From: Gammaproteobacteria bacterium
GTDB lineage: Bacteria > Pseudomonadota > Gammaproteobacteria > HK1
NCBI GenBank assembly: GCA_021773635.1
Contig: JAJFJV010000019.1
Coordinates: forward strand, 186,001-250,000
DNA: 64,000 nucleotides
Direction of reading: 5' to 3'
Position 1 is the stretch's first letter. Every line of letters begins with the position of its first letter. Below the pieces are notes generated by a model, which saw only the letters and a program-made list of their open reading frames with translations, was not told the DNA's origin and made no database searches. Below are positions 35,685 through 45,095 of the stretch, in pieces. The translations under genes and the position numbers were made by a program.

Positions 35685-37073
35685 TTGAAGCTACTTTTTA
35701 TCCTTTTCACCGGCCTCTTTGTCACTTTCTGCTCGCCGCGGGAAGATGTACTGGACGGGGTTCGGAAAGCCGGCGTGCTGCGGGTCGTTACGCGCAACAA
35801 TCCCACCAGCTATTATATTGGCGCCAACGGCCCCACCGGACTTGAATATGATCTCGCCAGAGGCTTCGCGGATAGTCTCGGGGTACAGCTTGAGATCAGC
35901 ACCACCCAGACCCCCCTGCAAGCCATGGAAAAACTACGCCGGGGAGAGGCTCATCTGGCCGCCGCCGGGCTGGCAATAACCCCGGAGCGCAAACGGCGAG
36001 TACGTTTTGGTCCCATCTACCAACAGGTGGGTACCCAGCTCATATACCGACGCGGCGACTGGCGTCCGCGATCCCCGGCCGATCTGCGGCGCAAGGGCCT
36101 GGAAGTCGGTGCCGACAGCCTCCACATTGGCATGCTCAAAGGCCTGGAAGTGCGCCATCCCGGCATTCAGTGGATGAGAAACGCAGCCGCCTATAGCGAC
36201 GAAATGCTCAATCTGGTGCGCCTGCAGATAGCCCGATACACCGTTGCCCATACCAACGAATTTGCCTTGGTACGCCAGATCTATCCGGAACTCGGGGTAG
36301 CATTTGACTTCAAACAAGAGCAATCCCTCGCCTGGGCTTTTCCGCTCAATAGCGACGATTCCCTCTATATCGCCGCCATTCACTATTTCAACCGCCTCCG
36401 TAGTAACGGCAAACTGGCCCAGCTTGTCGAGCGCCACTACGGGCATGTCAGCCGCTTTGATTACGTCGCCACCCGCAAGCTACTGCAACATCTGGATGAA
36501 CGCTTGCCGCGCCTGTTATCCCACTTCTACGAGGCGGGAAAACAGCGTGATCTGGACTGGAAACTGCTCGCCGCCATGGGTTACCAGGAGTCCCACTGGG
36601 ATCCATTGGCTAAATCGCCTACCGGGGTGCGCGGCATCATGATGCTGACCCGCGATACCGCGGCCCAGGTAGAAGTGCAGGATCGCCTCGATCCGCGCCA
36701 GAGCATATTCGGGGGAGCGCGCTATTTTTCCGGCATCCGGAACAAAATCCCGGAGCGCATCCCCGAGCCGGACCGCACCTGGTTTGCCCTGGCTGCATAC
36801 AATGTCGGCTTCGGGCATCTGGAGGATGCCCGCATACTGGCTGAAAAAGATGGCGCCAATGCCGACCGCTGGATCGATCTGAAACGCTATCTGCCACTGC
36901 TCAGCCAAAAAAAATGGTATCGCAAAACCCGCTATGGTTATGCCCGTGGTTACGAACCGGTGCGCTACGTGGAAAATATTCGCCGCTACTATGACCTGCT
37001 GACCTGGCACGAACAGCAACTGGACTCACCACTGGCCGCCCCGCGGCAGCACCCTGACGCTACTCCCGGATAA
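35685..37073 (+). CDS. mltF: Membrane-bound lytic murein transglycosylase F
   Basis: 462 residues, starting at TTG. A short signal sequence ends in TFCSPRED with a cysteine that could be lipidated. An ABC-binding-protein-like domain (about 25-260: LRVVTRNNPTSYYIG, EYDLARGFADSLGV) precedes a lytic transglycosylase domain (about 270-445) with the catalytic glutamate in AAMGYQESHWDP and GVRGIMMLT. MltF cleaves peptidoglycan glycan strands to anhydromuropeptides. Its end overlaps the convergent L,D-transpeptidase gene by 14 bases. Confidence 0.93.
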   Translation: MKLLFILFTGLFVTFCSPREDVLDGVRKAGVLRVVTRNNPTSYYIGANGPTGLEYDLARGFADSLGVQLEISTTQTPLQAMEKLRRGEAHLAAAGLAITPERKRRVRFGPIYQQVGTQLIYRRGDWRPRSPADLRRKGLEVGADSLHIGMLKGLEVRHPGIQWMRNAAAYSDEMLNLVRLQIARYTVAHTNEFALVRQIYPELGVAFDFKQEQSLAWAFPLNSDDSLYIAAIHYFNRLRSNGKLAQLVERHYGHVSRFDYVATRKLLQHLDERLPRLLSHFYEAGKQRDLDWKLLAAMGYQESHWDPLAKSPTGVRGIMMLTRDTAAQVEVQDRLDPRQSIFGGARYFSGIRNKIPERIPEPDRTWFALAAYNVGFGHLEDARILAEKDGANADRWIDLKRYLPLLSQKKWYRKTRYGYARGYEPVRYVENIRRYYDLLTWHEQQLDSPLAAPRQHPDATPG

Positions 37074-37536
37074 GGACCTTGTCCCCTGCTCGTACCTGTG
37101 CAAACAGGGCCAATACGTCTCCATTGCGCATCCGGATACAACCATGTGAGCCGGGAATACCCATGGGCACCTCATCCGGGGCGCCGTGGATATAGATAAA
37201 GCGGCGCCGGGTATCCACCTCGCCGTAGCGATTTTTTCCGGCTTCCAAACCCTCCAGCCAGAGGATACGGGTCAGAATCCAGTCCTGCCCAGGCTGCATA
37301 TTGGCCAGCGCCGGGGCATAGATCTCGCCAGTCGGATGGCGCCCGCAGAATACCGTATTTTCCGCGCAGCCCTTGCCAATACATGCACAAATCTGATGCC
37401 GCCCCCGCGGCGTACACTCACTGCCGTGGAGCTCGCCCGCACCCCGGGTCGCGGTAGAAACCGGATACTCCGCCACCACCTCCATGCCATCCAGAAGCCG
37501 TAAACGCTGCCGGGCCAAATCTATCTCGATCCTCAC
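37060..37536 (-). CDS. L,D-transpeptidase (YkuD domain), no signal peptide visible
   Basis: 158 residues, almost entirely a YkuD domain. It has IEIDLARQRLRLLDG at the N-terminus and the catalytic IHGAPDEVP and GSHGCIRMRNGDV motifs with the active cysteine. Such enzymes make 3-3 peptidoglycan cross-links or attach lipoproteins. I see no signal peptide or membrane anchor. The start overlaps the end of the upstream peptide-binding lipoprotein gene by four bases, so the two form an operon, possibly for murein peptide handling. Confidence 0.88.
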   Translation of the reverse strand: MRIEIDLARQRLRLLDGMEVVAEYPVSTATRGAGELHGSECTPRGRHQICACIGKGCAENTVFCGRHPTGEIYAPALANMQPGQDWILTRILWLEGLEAGKNRYGEVDTRRRFIYIHGAPDEVPMGIPGSHGCIRMRNGDVLALFAQVRAGDKVLIRE

Positions 37537-39014
37537 TGGCGCATCGCCTGCTTCAGACCATCGTAATTACCGTCGCGCGCCAGCCGATAGCCCTGTACCT
37601 CCCGACGTGAAACAAAGACATTGTCCTCGTACCATAGAGGCACATAGGGCAACTCTTGCAGCAACAATGCCTGCAATTCCCGGTAGTAGGCTGCCTGCTG
37701 CTCGAGGGACGGGGCCACCTCAGCGGCCTCGATCAACCGATCTACCCGGGTATTTTGCAGACGGCCACGATTGGCACCATCGGGCGGCATGGCGGCGCTG
37801 TGGAAGGCATACCGGAAGATATCGGGCATCTGAATTCCTATCCACGCCAGGCTGTACATCTGAAAGCGCCCGGCCTTCACGTCGCCATAGAAGGTTCCCC
37901 AATCGTAACTTTGCAGACGCACGTCGATCCCGACCGCCGCCAGCTGATGCTGGATCACCGTGGCCAGGCGGATGCGAAAGGGATCACTGGAAGTCTTGTA
38001 ACTGATGCGTGGCGGATGAGCGGCATCAAAACCGGCCGTGCCCAGCAGCTCGCGGGCACGCGCGGGCTCATGGGCAAGAACGGGGAGTTCCTTGTGGCCC
38101 GCCCAGTGATCCGGTGGCAACAGGGCACTGGCGGGTCGTGCCGCCCCACGCAACAGGTAGCGAATGATCGCCGGTCGGTCGAGGGCATGGGCGATGGCCT
38201 TGCGTAGCGGCAGCTGCCCCGTGAGCGGATCCCCCAGATTAAAACCGAGATAGGCAAAGCCACTACCCTGCCCGCGCTGCAGGGAAAGCTCCGGGCGCTC
38301 CGCCAGCCAAGCCACCAGTTCCGCCGGCAGATCGCCCTGCAACATGTCGATCTCGCCACGCAGCAATTTCAGGGCGCGTACCGTCGGCTCGGGAACGTGA
38401 ACAAATTCCAGGGTCTGACCGTCGGCCAAGCGACCGAGACGCAGCACCCCCTCCTCCGGCCAGGCAAGAAATTCAAACTCGCCGCTGCCCAGCGGACGGG
38501 AATGAAAGGGGTGCCCGGAGACTATTCCCGGTGCCGGCAGAATGCCCACCACCAGCCGACCCGGGAAGAGCACGTCGGGACGCCGCAGATGGAACTCCAC
38601 GGTGTCATCATCGATAACTTTCATGCGCTCGATATTCTCCAGTGAAGAACGGTGAGGCGAAGCAGTTTTCGGTGCCAACAGAGAGTCGTAGGTGGCTTTG
38701 ACATCGCGGGCACCCAACCGGCTGCCGTCGTGGAATGTTCTGCCTTCGGTTCCCAGTCTGAAGCGATAGCGGGTCGGGGCCAGACGTTCCCAACTGGCCA
38801 ACGACGGAATGGCCTTGAAGGCGTCATCGAAATCCACCAGACGACGATAGAGGAGCCGATTTATGCGGGTGGAAGCGGCATCGGTGGCATAACGCGGGTC
38901 GAGGGTGACCGGACGGGAGGAAAGCCCAAAGCGGAGGTTATCCCGCGGTGCTTCACCGCAGCCCGAAAGCAGCAGGACATTGACTAAAATGATTAGGCGT
39001 ATGGAGGAAAACAT
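37533..39014 (-). CDS. Peptide/nickel-type ABC transporter substrate-binding lipoprotein
   Basis: 493 residues. Lipoprotein signal with lipobox LLSGC (Cys19). The protein is a family 5 solute-binding protein: LRFGLSSRPVTLDPRYATDAAS, FRLGTEGRTFHDGSRLGARDVKATYDS, and a long second lobe with RLQSYDWGTFYGDVKAGRFQMY. It binds oligopeptides or similar ligands in the periplasm. No permease or ATPase gene is adjacent. Coupling with an L,D-transpeptidase suggests cell wall peptides as ligands, but that is only context. Confidence 0.9.
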   Translation of the reverse strand: MFSSIRLIILVNVLLLSGCGEAPRDNLRFGLSSRPVTLDPRYATDAASTRINRLLYRRLVDFDDAFKAIPSLASWERLAPTRYRFRLGTEGRTFHDGSRLGARDVKATYDSLLAPKTASPHRSSLENIERMKVIDDDTVEFHLRRPDVLFPGRLVVGILPAPGIVSGHPFHSRPLGSGEFEFLAWPEEGVLRLGRLADGQTLEFVHVPEPTVRALKLLRGEIDMLQGDLPAELVAWLAERPELSLQRGQGSGFAYLGFNLGDPLTGQLPLRKAIAHALDRPAIIRYLLRGAARPASALLPPDHWAGHKELPVLAHEPARARELLGTAGFDAAHPPRISYKTSSDPFRIRLATVIQHQLAAVGIDVRLQSYDWGTFYGDVKAGRFQMYSLAWIGIQMPDIFRYAFHSAAMPPDGANRGRLQNTRVDRLIEAAEVAPSLEQQAAYYRELQALLLQELPYVPLWYEDNVFVSRREVQGYRLARDGNYDGLKQAMRQ

Positions 39015-39130
39015 CTGGCTGCATTATCTCCCACCACTCAGATCAACACGAGTACTGCCATAGCAGCCGCCCACTGGCTTCGATAAACTTGTCGGCTTCC
39101 CATTCGAGCACAAGCAGTTAAAGCGAAGCC

Positions 39131-40282
39131 ATGTCCGACTCCATCTCCGTAGCGAAACACGACACACCCGACTGCATCATTATTGGAGGCGGCGTCATCG
39201 GCATGCTCTGCGCCCGCGAACTGGCCGGCGAGGGCCTGAAGGTCACGCTGCTGGACAAGGGGCAGACCGGACAGGAATCCACCTGGGCCGGTGGTGGCAT
39301 CCTCTCTCCATTACATCCTTGGCGCTATCCGGATGCGGTCTCGGCCATGGCACGCTGGAGCCAGGCCCACTACCCGTCCTTTGTTGAGGCGCTGAAGATA
39401 GAAACTGGCGTCGATCCGGAATGGGTACAAAGCGGTGTGCTGGTACTTGACCCGGAGGATATTGAAGGTGCATTGGCCTGGGGCAAAAAATGGCAGACTC
39501 AAATCGAATTGCTATCTGCCGACCAGGCGGCGAGTTGTGAGCCGGCGCTGGCCGCGCGGAGTACTGACGCCGTATGGCTGCCAAAGCTCGCCCAGGCCCG
39601 CAATCCGCGCATGGGCCGTGCACTCACCGAAAGCCTGTACCGGCGCAGGGTTGATGTTCGTGAACACTGCGCGGTAACCGATCTGGAAATTGTCGACGGC
39701 CAGATCCGCGGTGTAAACACTACCGAAGGGTTGCTACGGGCCGAGCGGGTGATTCTGGCCGCGGGAGCCTGGAGCCCACAGCTTACAGATAGTCTACAAA
39801 CCACGATTAAGGTACTGCCGGTACGCGGGCAGATGCTGGTATTCCGCGCTCCTAAAGGTCTCGTCACCCGCATCGTTCTCGATGGCCCACGCTATGTCAT
39901 TCCACGCCTCGATGGCCGTGTGCTGGCAGGCAGCACGGTGGAATTTGTCGGCTTCAACAAGGACACCACGGTAGACGCACGAAAAGATCTCCACGTCGCC
40001 GCTATCGATTTAATCCCGGCACTGACCGATTGCGAGATTGAACACCATTGGGCAGGTCTGCGTCCGGGCTCTCCCAACGGTGTGCCCTATATTGGCGAAC
40101 ATCCTGAAATTTCCGGCCTCTTTATCAATACCGGACACTACCGCAATGGCCTCGGTCTGGCCCCGGCCGCAGTGCACCTGCTTCTCGATCTGATGCTCGA
40201 CCGCCCACCGATCCTGCCGCCGGAAGACTACGCTCTCGGACAGCAGCGCCCACCCAGCGTCGAGTTTCCACAGGATACGTAG
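39131..40282 (+). CDS. thiO: Glycine oxidase ThiO
   Basis: 383 residues. FAD-dependent amine oxidase of the DAO family that makes iminoglycine for the thiazole of thiamin. It shows the dinucleotide-binding CIIIGGGVIGMLCARELA, ESTWAGGGILSPLHPW typical of ThiO, and VLPVRGQML. The C-terminus has HWAGLRPGSPNGVPYIGEHP and TGHYRNGLGLAPAA. thiC is also in the window but 10 kb away on the other strand; thiS and thiG are not here. Confidence 0.92.
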   Translation: MSDSISVAKHDTPDCIIIGGGVIGMLCARELAGEGLKVTLLDKGQTGQESTWAGGGILSPLHPWRYPDAVSAMARWSQAHYPSFVEALKIETGVDPEWVQSGVLVLDPEDIEGALAWGKKWQTQIELLSADQAASCEPALAARSTDAVWLPKLAQARNPRMGRALTESLYRRRVDVREHCAVTDLEIVDGQIRGVNTTEGLLRAERVILAAGAWSPQLTDSLQTTIKVLPVRGQMLVFRAPKGLVTRIVLDGPRYVIPRLDGRVLAGSTVEFVGFNKDTTVDARKDLHVAAIDLIPALTDCEIEHHWAGLRPGSPNGVPYIGEHPEISGLFINTGHYRNGLGLAPAAVHLLLDLMLDRPPILPPEDYALGQQRPPSVEFPQDT

Positions 40283-40474
40283 TAGGGCGGACATGGTCCG
40301 CCCTGTGAAAATTGTCATCCCGGATAACGGGACGTAAATCGTATGTGGTGTGGGTGTTAGGAGCACTGCTACACTCTGAATCAGGCGCCACATTCCAGGC
40401 TGGAGCGGAATCCGGGGGGACGTCCAGGCCATAGTTACCCCGCCGACATCTAGTCTCTGCACAGGTGACCAGGC

Positions 40475-42931
40475 GTGCCCATCTCTGAAACCGTATTGGT
40501 GATCATGAGTCTGTTGGCAATAGCGATTATTGCCGCCGGACTGTGTCGTAATCTCCCTGTCCCCTTCACCGTTTTACTCGTGGTGATCGGCATTGGACTC
40601 GGCAGCCTTGCGGACATCTGGCAACCACTCGCCCCGCTACAATCATTCCGCCTCAGTCCGGAAATTGTGTTCTTTATCTTCCTGCCGGCGCTAATCTTCG
40701 AATCCGGTTTTAACCTGAATGCCCGCCAGTTACTCCGTGACCTTGCGCCGGTACTCATGCTGGCGATCCCTGCCCTGCTGATCTCCACCTTCCTCATCGG
40801 CGCAGGTCTCAACCTGTTCATCGGCATGGCACCGGTCACCGCCCTGCTCTTTGGCGCCTTGATCTCGGCCACCGACCCGGTGGCGGTGGTGGCCCTTTTC
40901 AGGGAACTGGGTGCGCCTCAGCGACTGACCGTGCTGGTAGAGGGCGAGTCCCTCCTCAACGATGCCACCGCAATCGTATTGTTTGCCATCCTGCTCGGCA
41001 TCAGCGTCGAGGGTGGAGAGCATGACTGGACCCTGTTCGGTGCCGCGGTACTCGACTTTCTGCGTATCTTTCTCGGCGGCGCACTGGTGGGTGCGGTACT
41101 GGGACTGGTGGTTTCCGAACTGCTCTATCGGCTGAAAAGCGGTTTGAGCGCCATCCTCACCCTGTCTCTGGCGCTCGCCTATGGCAGCTTCATCCTTGCC
41201 GAGCATGTGTGGCACGTCTCAGGGGTCATGGCGGCAGTCAGTGCGGCCCTTGCACTGGGGATTTATGGCGTCGCCCGTCTGCACCAGGAGGCCACAGACA
41301 GCCTTGGCGAAACTTGGGAATTTCTCGCCCTGATTGCCAATTCCCTGCTGTTCCTGCTGGTGGGTCTCTCCATCCATCCCGCGGCACTCGCCTCACGCCT
41401 CGATCTCATTGTCCTGGTGGTCATCCTGGTCATGGCCGCCCGGGCCGCCACCCTCTACAGTCTGGTACCGCTGACCACCCGGTTTTTCGCGCTGCCTAAA
41501 ATCAGCCGCGGCGAACAGCACATCATGTGGTGGGGCGGGCTCAAGGGCGGGCTCGCCATTGCCATCGTGCTCTCTATCCCCGAGGATTTTCCTGGCCGCC
41601 CCCTGCTCCTTGACCTCACTCTCGGGGTAGTGCTCTTTACGCTACTGATCAATGCACCCACCATCCGCCCACTGATGCGCTGGCTGGGACTTGATCGCAT
41701 GACCCGTGAGGACCGAGCCGAACTCAAGCAGGGCATACTGGAAGCTCATCACCAAGTCGAACAGAGCATCGGCGAGATGCACAATTCCGGGGTCATTTCC
41801 AAAGCGGGCGTACATCGCTTTCGCAGGGATCTTGCTGCCGTACTGGAGACCGGCACGACGGAAATCGCCGAGGGTGAAGCCACCCGGGATGTCTATCTCT
41901 TTGCCCTGCGTATCGAGCAGGTCGAACTGGCCCGGCTTTATGATTTGAATCTCATCACCCAGTACAGCTACATCGACCTGCGCAACCTGCTGCAGCGGGA
42001 CCGGGACCGAAGCCGCCGGGAAGACCCGGGCGCGGCGGCCAGGCCGAACCGGGAGAAGAGCCTGTTTCTGCGTCTGGAGAACACACTGCTGCGCCGCCTG
42101 CGGGAACGCGATTGGGCCAGTGGCTTTTTATCCCGCTATCAAAACCTGCGCCTGTCGCAACGCCTGGAGCGCACCATCGCGGGCATCCTCATGGCCGATG
42201 CCGTCCTCCGCGCCCTGCAGGCACATGCAGAATTTCCCGCCGGGGCTTGCGCCCCCATCCAGGATACCTATACAGATCGGCTGCAGCGTCGGCGCCAGCG
42301 GCTGGAAACGATTCGACGTGAGTTTCCCGATTTCTACCGGCGTTATGAGTCCCGCCTGTTCAGCCGCGTAGCACTGAGCTCGGCACTGCAAAATACCGGA
42401 CAGGCACACCACAACGGCACCGTGGGCGCCAAGGCCTATGCCCACATCGCCGAGCGTATCCACGAGGCACTGGAGGCGCTGCCACCGATTTCGGTACCGC
42501 TGCCGCAACCCAAGCCCGAGGAACTCATCCAGATGGTGCCGCTGTTCTCGGGCCTTTCGGTCAATGCGCTCGGCGCCCTTGCCCGCCATGCCCGTCAGGT
42601 CACCTTTCTGACCCGTGACGAGATCATTGGCGAAGGCGAAAAGGGTGACGCCCTCTACATCCTCATTCGGGGTGAAGTCGGGGTCTTTCATAGCGCGCCG
42701 CAAGGTGGAGAAACCCGGCTCAGTTGCCTGACCGAGGGCGCCTTCTTCGGGGAAACCGCATTGCTGGGCGACCCGTTGCGCACCGCAACCGTACGGGCCG
42801 AGACCCCGGTTACCCTGTTACGCCTGACCCGTAAAGATATACTCCGACTGGCCGGACAACACCCGGAAGTCAGGCAGCGGCTTGTCGAGGCCAGTAAAGA
42901 ACGCCGGAAAAGTCCGGAACAGGAATCCTGA
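40475..42931 (+). CDS. CPA1-family Na+(K+)/H+ antiporter with C-terminal cyclic-nucleotide-binding domain
   Basis: 818 residues from a GTG. The membrane part (about 1-400) has roughly 12 helices with the CPA1 signatures FFIFLPALIFESGFNLN, ISATDPVAVVALFRELG and EGESLLNDATAIVLF, including the ion-binding Asp of the ND motif. A long cytoplasmic, mostly helical region (about 410-685) follows. The last part (about 687-800) is a cyclic-nucleotide-binding domain with FFGETALLGDPLRTATVRA, whose GE and RTA residues form the phosphate cassette, so binding of cAMP or cGMP is plausible. It is first of an operon: its TGA shares a base with the ATG of the DUF1538 gene. NhaP-type Na+/H+ exchange is the likely activity. 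Confidence 0.88.
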   Translation: MPISETVLVIMSLLAIAIIAAGLCRNLPVPFTVLLVVIGIGLGSLADIWQPLAPLQSFRLSPEIVFFIFLPALIFESGFNLNARQLLRDLAPVLMLAIPALLISTFLIGAGLNLFIGMAPVTALLFGALISATDPVAVVALFRELGAPQRLTVLVEGESLLNDATAIVLFAILLGISVEGGEHDWTLFGAAVLDFLRIFLGGALVGAVLGLVVSELLYRLKSGLSAILTLSLALAYGSFILAEHVWHVSGVMAAVSAALALGIYGVARLHQEATDSLGETWEFLALIANSLLFLLVGLSIHPAALASRLDLIVLVVILVMAARAATLYSLVPLTTRFFALPKISRGEQHIMWWGGLKGGLAIAIVLSIPEDFPGRPLLLDLTLGVVLFTLLINAPTIRPLMRWLGLDRMTREDRAELKQGILEAHHQVEQSIGEMHNSGVISKAGVHRFRRDLAAVLETGTTEIAEGEATRDVYLFALRIEQVELARLYDLNLITQYSYIDLRNLLQRDRDRSRREDPGAAARPNREKSLFLRLENTLLRRLRERDWASGFLSRYQNLRLSQRLERTIAGILMADAVLRALQAHAEFPAGACAPIQDTYTDRLQRRRQRLETIRREFPDFYRRYESRLFSRVALSSALQNTGQAHHNGTVGAKAYAHIAERIHEALEALPPISVPLPQPKPEELIQMVPLFSGLSVNALGALARHARQVTFLTRDEIIGEGEKGDALYILIRGEVGVFHSAPQGGETRLSCLTEGAFFGETALLGDPLRTATVRAETPVTLLRLTRKDILRLAGQHPEVRQRLVEASKERRKSPEQES

Positions 42932-44703
42932 TGAGCACGAGAATCCGTTTTGGTACCTTTATTCAGGAGATAGCCGGACGCGAACTTCCGCTTAGTTACA
43001 ACGAGCTGATTCCCGAGATGGAGACGGATGCGGCGGGCGAGGCACTGCCCTATCGTCCCGGTCGGCTGCGGCTCCGGCCCGCGGAGGTGTATTCAGTCAT
43101 CCAGCCCTACGTGAGCGTACGCCTGCTGGAACAACTGCGTGCGGTAGTTCCACTGGCGCTGTACCTGATGCTGTTCCAGTTGCTGGTGCTGCGCCAGAAT
43201 GTAACCGACTCATCGATCATCACCGCCGGGCTGCTATCCGTCATCGTAGGATTGATGCTGTTCATGGAGGGCCTCAAGGTAGGCCTCATGCCCTTTGGGC
43301 ACACCATTGGCACCATCCTGCCATCCCGCTCGGCGCTGCCCACGGTACTCACGATCACCCTGCTGCTCGGCATCGGCGTCACCTTTGCCGAGCCCGCCAT
43401 CGGCGCCCTTAAAACCGCGGGTTCCAACGTGCGTGCGGAAGACGCCCCCTACCTGCACGCCCTGCTCAACCAGTGGGCCGACACGCTGGTACTGGGCGTG
43501 GGGGCCGGAGTGGGACTCGCGGCGGTCATCGGCACCTTGCGTTTCCTGTATGGCTGGAGCCTCAAACCACTGGTCTACCTGACGCTTGTCCCCACCATCG
43601 GCCTCAGTCTTTATATCTCGCTTGATCCGGAACTCCGGGAAATCCTGGGCCTGGCCTGGGATTGTGGCGCGGTCACTACTGGCCCAATCACCGTGCCGCT
43701 GATGCTCTCCCTCGGTATCGGCATTGCCGCGGCCGCCGGTAAGGGTGACTCCTCCCTGTCCGGCTTCGGTATCGTCACCTTGGCCTCCCTGTTCCCCATC
43801 ATGACCGTCATGCTGCTCGCTCTGTATGTAGCTAATGTCAGCTCGCCCGCCGAACTCATTGCGACCGCTGCCGCAATTCCTGCGGGCACAGATTCGCTGG
43901 CATGGTATGCACACACCCCGGGGCTGGAAATACTGGGCGGTGTTCGTGCCATCGTGCCACTGGTGATCTTCCTGATGCTTGTGTTGAGCCTGGTACTGAG
44001 AGAAAAACTCAGCAAGCCGGGCGAGATCAGCTACGGCATTACCCTCGCCCTGCTGGGGATGATCATATTCAATATCGGCCTTAGTTACGGCCTCGCCAAG
44101 TTGGGCGGACAATCCGGTGGCCTCGTGCCTGCCGCCTTTACCCGCATCGATGTCGTCGCCAACTCACCACTCTATTCCTTTGTCTTCGGCATCCTCGTGG
44201 CACTGATTTTTGCCTGGTTCCTGGGTTTCGGAGCTACCCTGGCCGAGCCCGCCCTCAACGCCCTCGGACTCACCGTGGAAAATCTCACCAACGGCGCGTT
44301 CCCAAAGAAATTGCTCATGTACGCAGTGTCCTTTGGGGTCGGCTGCGGCATTGCCCTGGGGGTACTGAAAATTATCTTTGCTATCCCGATCATGTATCTG
44401 CTGCTTCCAGGCTATCTGCTGGCGGTGATCATGACCGCCCTGTCCACCGAGGAGTACGTCAACATCGCCTGGGACAGTGCCGGCGTAACCACCGGCCCGG
44501 TCACCGTCCCGCTGGTGCTTTCCATGGGGATTGGATTTGGCAACGCCGTCGGAGCTATTGAAGGCTTCGGCATCCTGTCCATGGCATCTATCGGCCCTAT
44601 TCTGGCGGTACTGGGCACCGGGCTGTGGATCCAGCGAAAGATCCGCCGCCGCCATGAAAAATCCGAACAAGAGTCCATTGCTACGCTGGAGACTGCGACA
44701 TGA
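42931..44703 (+). CDS. DUF1538 polytopic membrane protein (putative transporter)
   Basis: 590 residues. A soluble N-terminal stretch of about 65 residues precedes some 14 hydrophobic segments arranged as two repeats. Paired motifs show the duplication: GVTFAEPAIGAL near 149 and GATLAEPALNAL near 433; AWDCGAVTTGPITVPLMLS near 241 and AWDSAGVTTGPVTVPLVLS near 512. These match the DUF1538 family, which has no known function. The twofold repeat and conserved Glu, Asp and TTGP motifs look like a transporter core. The ATG overlaps the antiporter stop and its TGA overlaps the next start (ATGA), so expression is coupled to the antiporter and the PII-like proteins. Confidence 0.88.
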   Translation: MSTRIRFGTFIQEIAGRELPLSYNELIPEMETDAAGEALPYRPGRLRLRPAEVYSVIQPYVSVRLLEQLRAVVPLALYLMLFQLLVLRQNVTDSSIITAGLLSVIVGLMLFMEGLKVGLMPFGHTIGTILPSRSALPTVLTITLLLGIGVTFAEPAIGALKTAGSNVRAEDAPYLHALLNQWADTLVLGVGAGVGLAAVIGTLRFLYGWSLKPLVYLTLVPTIGLSLYISLDPELREILGLAWDCGAVTTGPITVPLMLSLGIGIAAAAGKGDSSLSGFGIVTLASLFPIMTVMLLALYVANVSSPAELIATAAAIPAGTDSLAWYAHTPGLEILGGVRAIVPLVIFLMLVLSLVLREKLSKPGEISYGITLALLGMIIFNIGLSYGLAKLGGQSGGLVPAAFTRIDVVANSPLYSFVFGILVALIFAWFLGFGATLAEPALNALGLTVENLTNGAFPKKLLMYAVSFGVGCGIALGVLKIIFAIPIMYLLLPGYLLAVIMTALSTEEYVNIAWDSAGVTTGPVTVPLVLSMGIGFGNAVGAIEGFGILSMASIGPILAVLGTGLWIQRKIRRRHEKSEQESIATLETAT

Positions 44704-45089
44704 GCGAAAAAGAAATTCCTGTCCTCACCGATGCCGCGCTCATCACCTGCATCGTCCAGCGCGGCATCGCCGATAAAATTGTCCGGGCGGCCCAGGAGGC
44801 TGGCGCCCAGGGGGCAACCATCCATTACGGCAAAGGCAGCGGGGTGCGGGAACGACTCGGTATCATTGGCCTGGCCATTGAGGTAGAGAAGGAAGTTATC
44901 ACTACCGTAGTCGCAGATGATCAACTCGATCGCGTGTTTGAACGTATGTACCACGCTGGCGATCTTGGCACCCCGGGCATGGGTATGATGTACGTCACCC
45001 GTCTGGAGAAGGCCGCCACCTACATCCCCCACGAGATCGTCGAACGCCTGGCTAAACGCCAGGCACGGCGTAAGCCCGGACAACGGTAG
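44700..45089 (+). CDS. PII-like signalling protein, first of two
   Basis: 129 residues. The ferredoxin-like PII fold is suggested by DAALITCIVQRGIADKIVRAAQEAGAQGATIHYGKG, then IEVEKEVITTVVADDQLDRVFERMYHAGDLGTPGMGMMYVTRLEKAATYIP. The GTPGMG and MMYV part matches the C-terminal nucleotide-binding strand of PII proteins. The T-loop region (GSGVRERLG) is short and lacks the uridylylated tyrosine of GlnB. A basic tail (KRQARRKPGQR) is extra. It probably binds a nucleotide or small ligand and regulates the DUF1538 protein or the antiporter; this role is inferred from the operon. Confidence 0.85.
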   Translation: MSEKEIPVLTDAALITCIVQRGIADKIVRAAQEAGAQGATIHYGKGSGVRERLGIIGLAIEVEKEVITTVVADDQLDRVFERMYHAGDLGTPGMGMMYVTRLEKAATYIPHEIVERLAKRQARRKPGQR

Positions 45090-45095
45090 AGCAAG

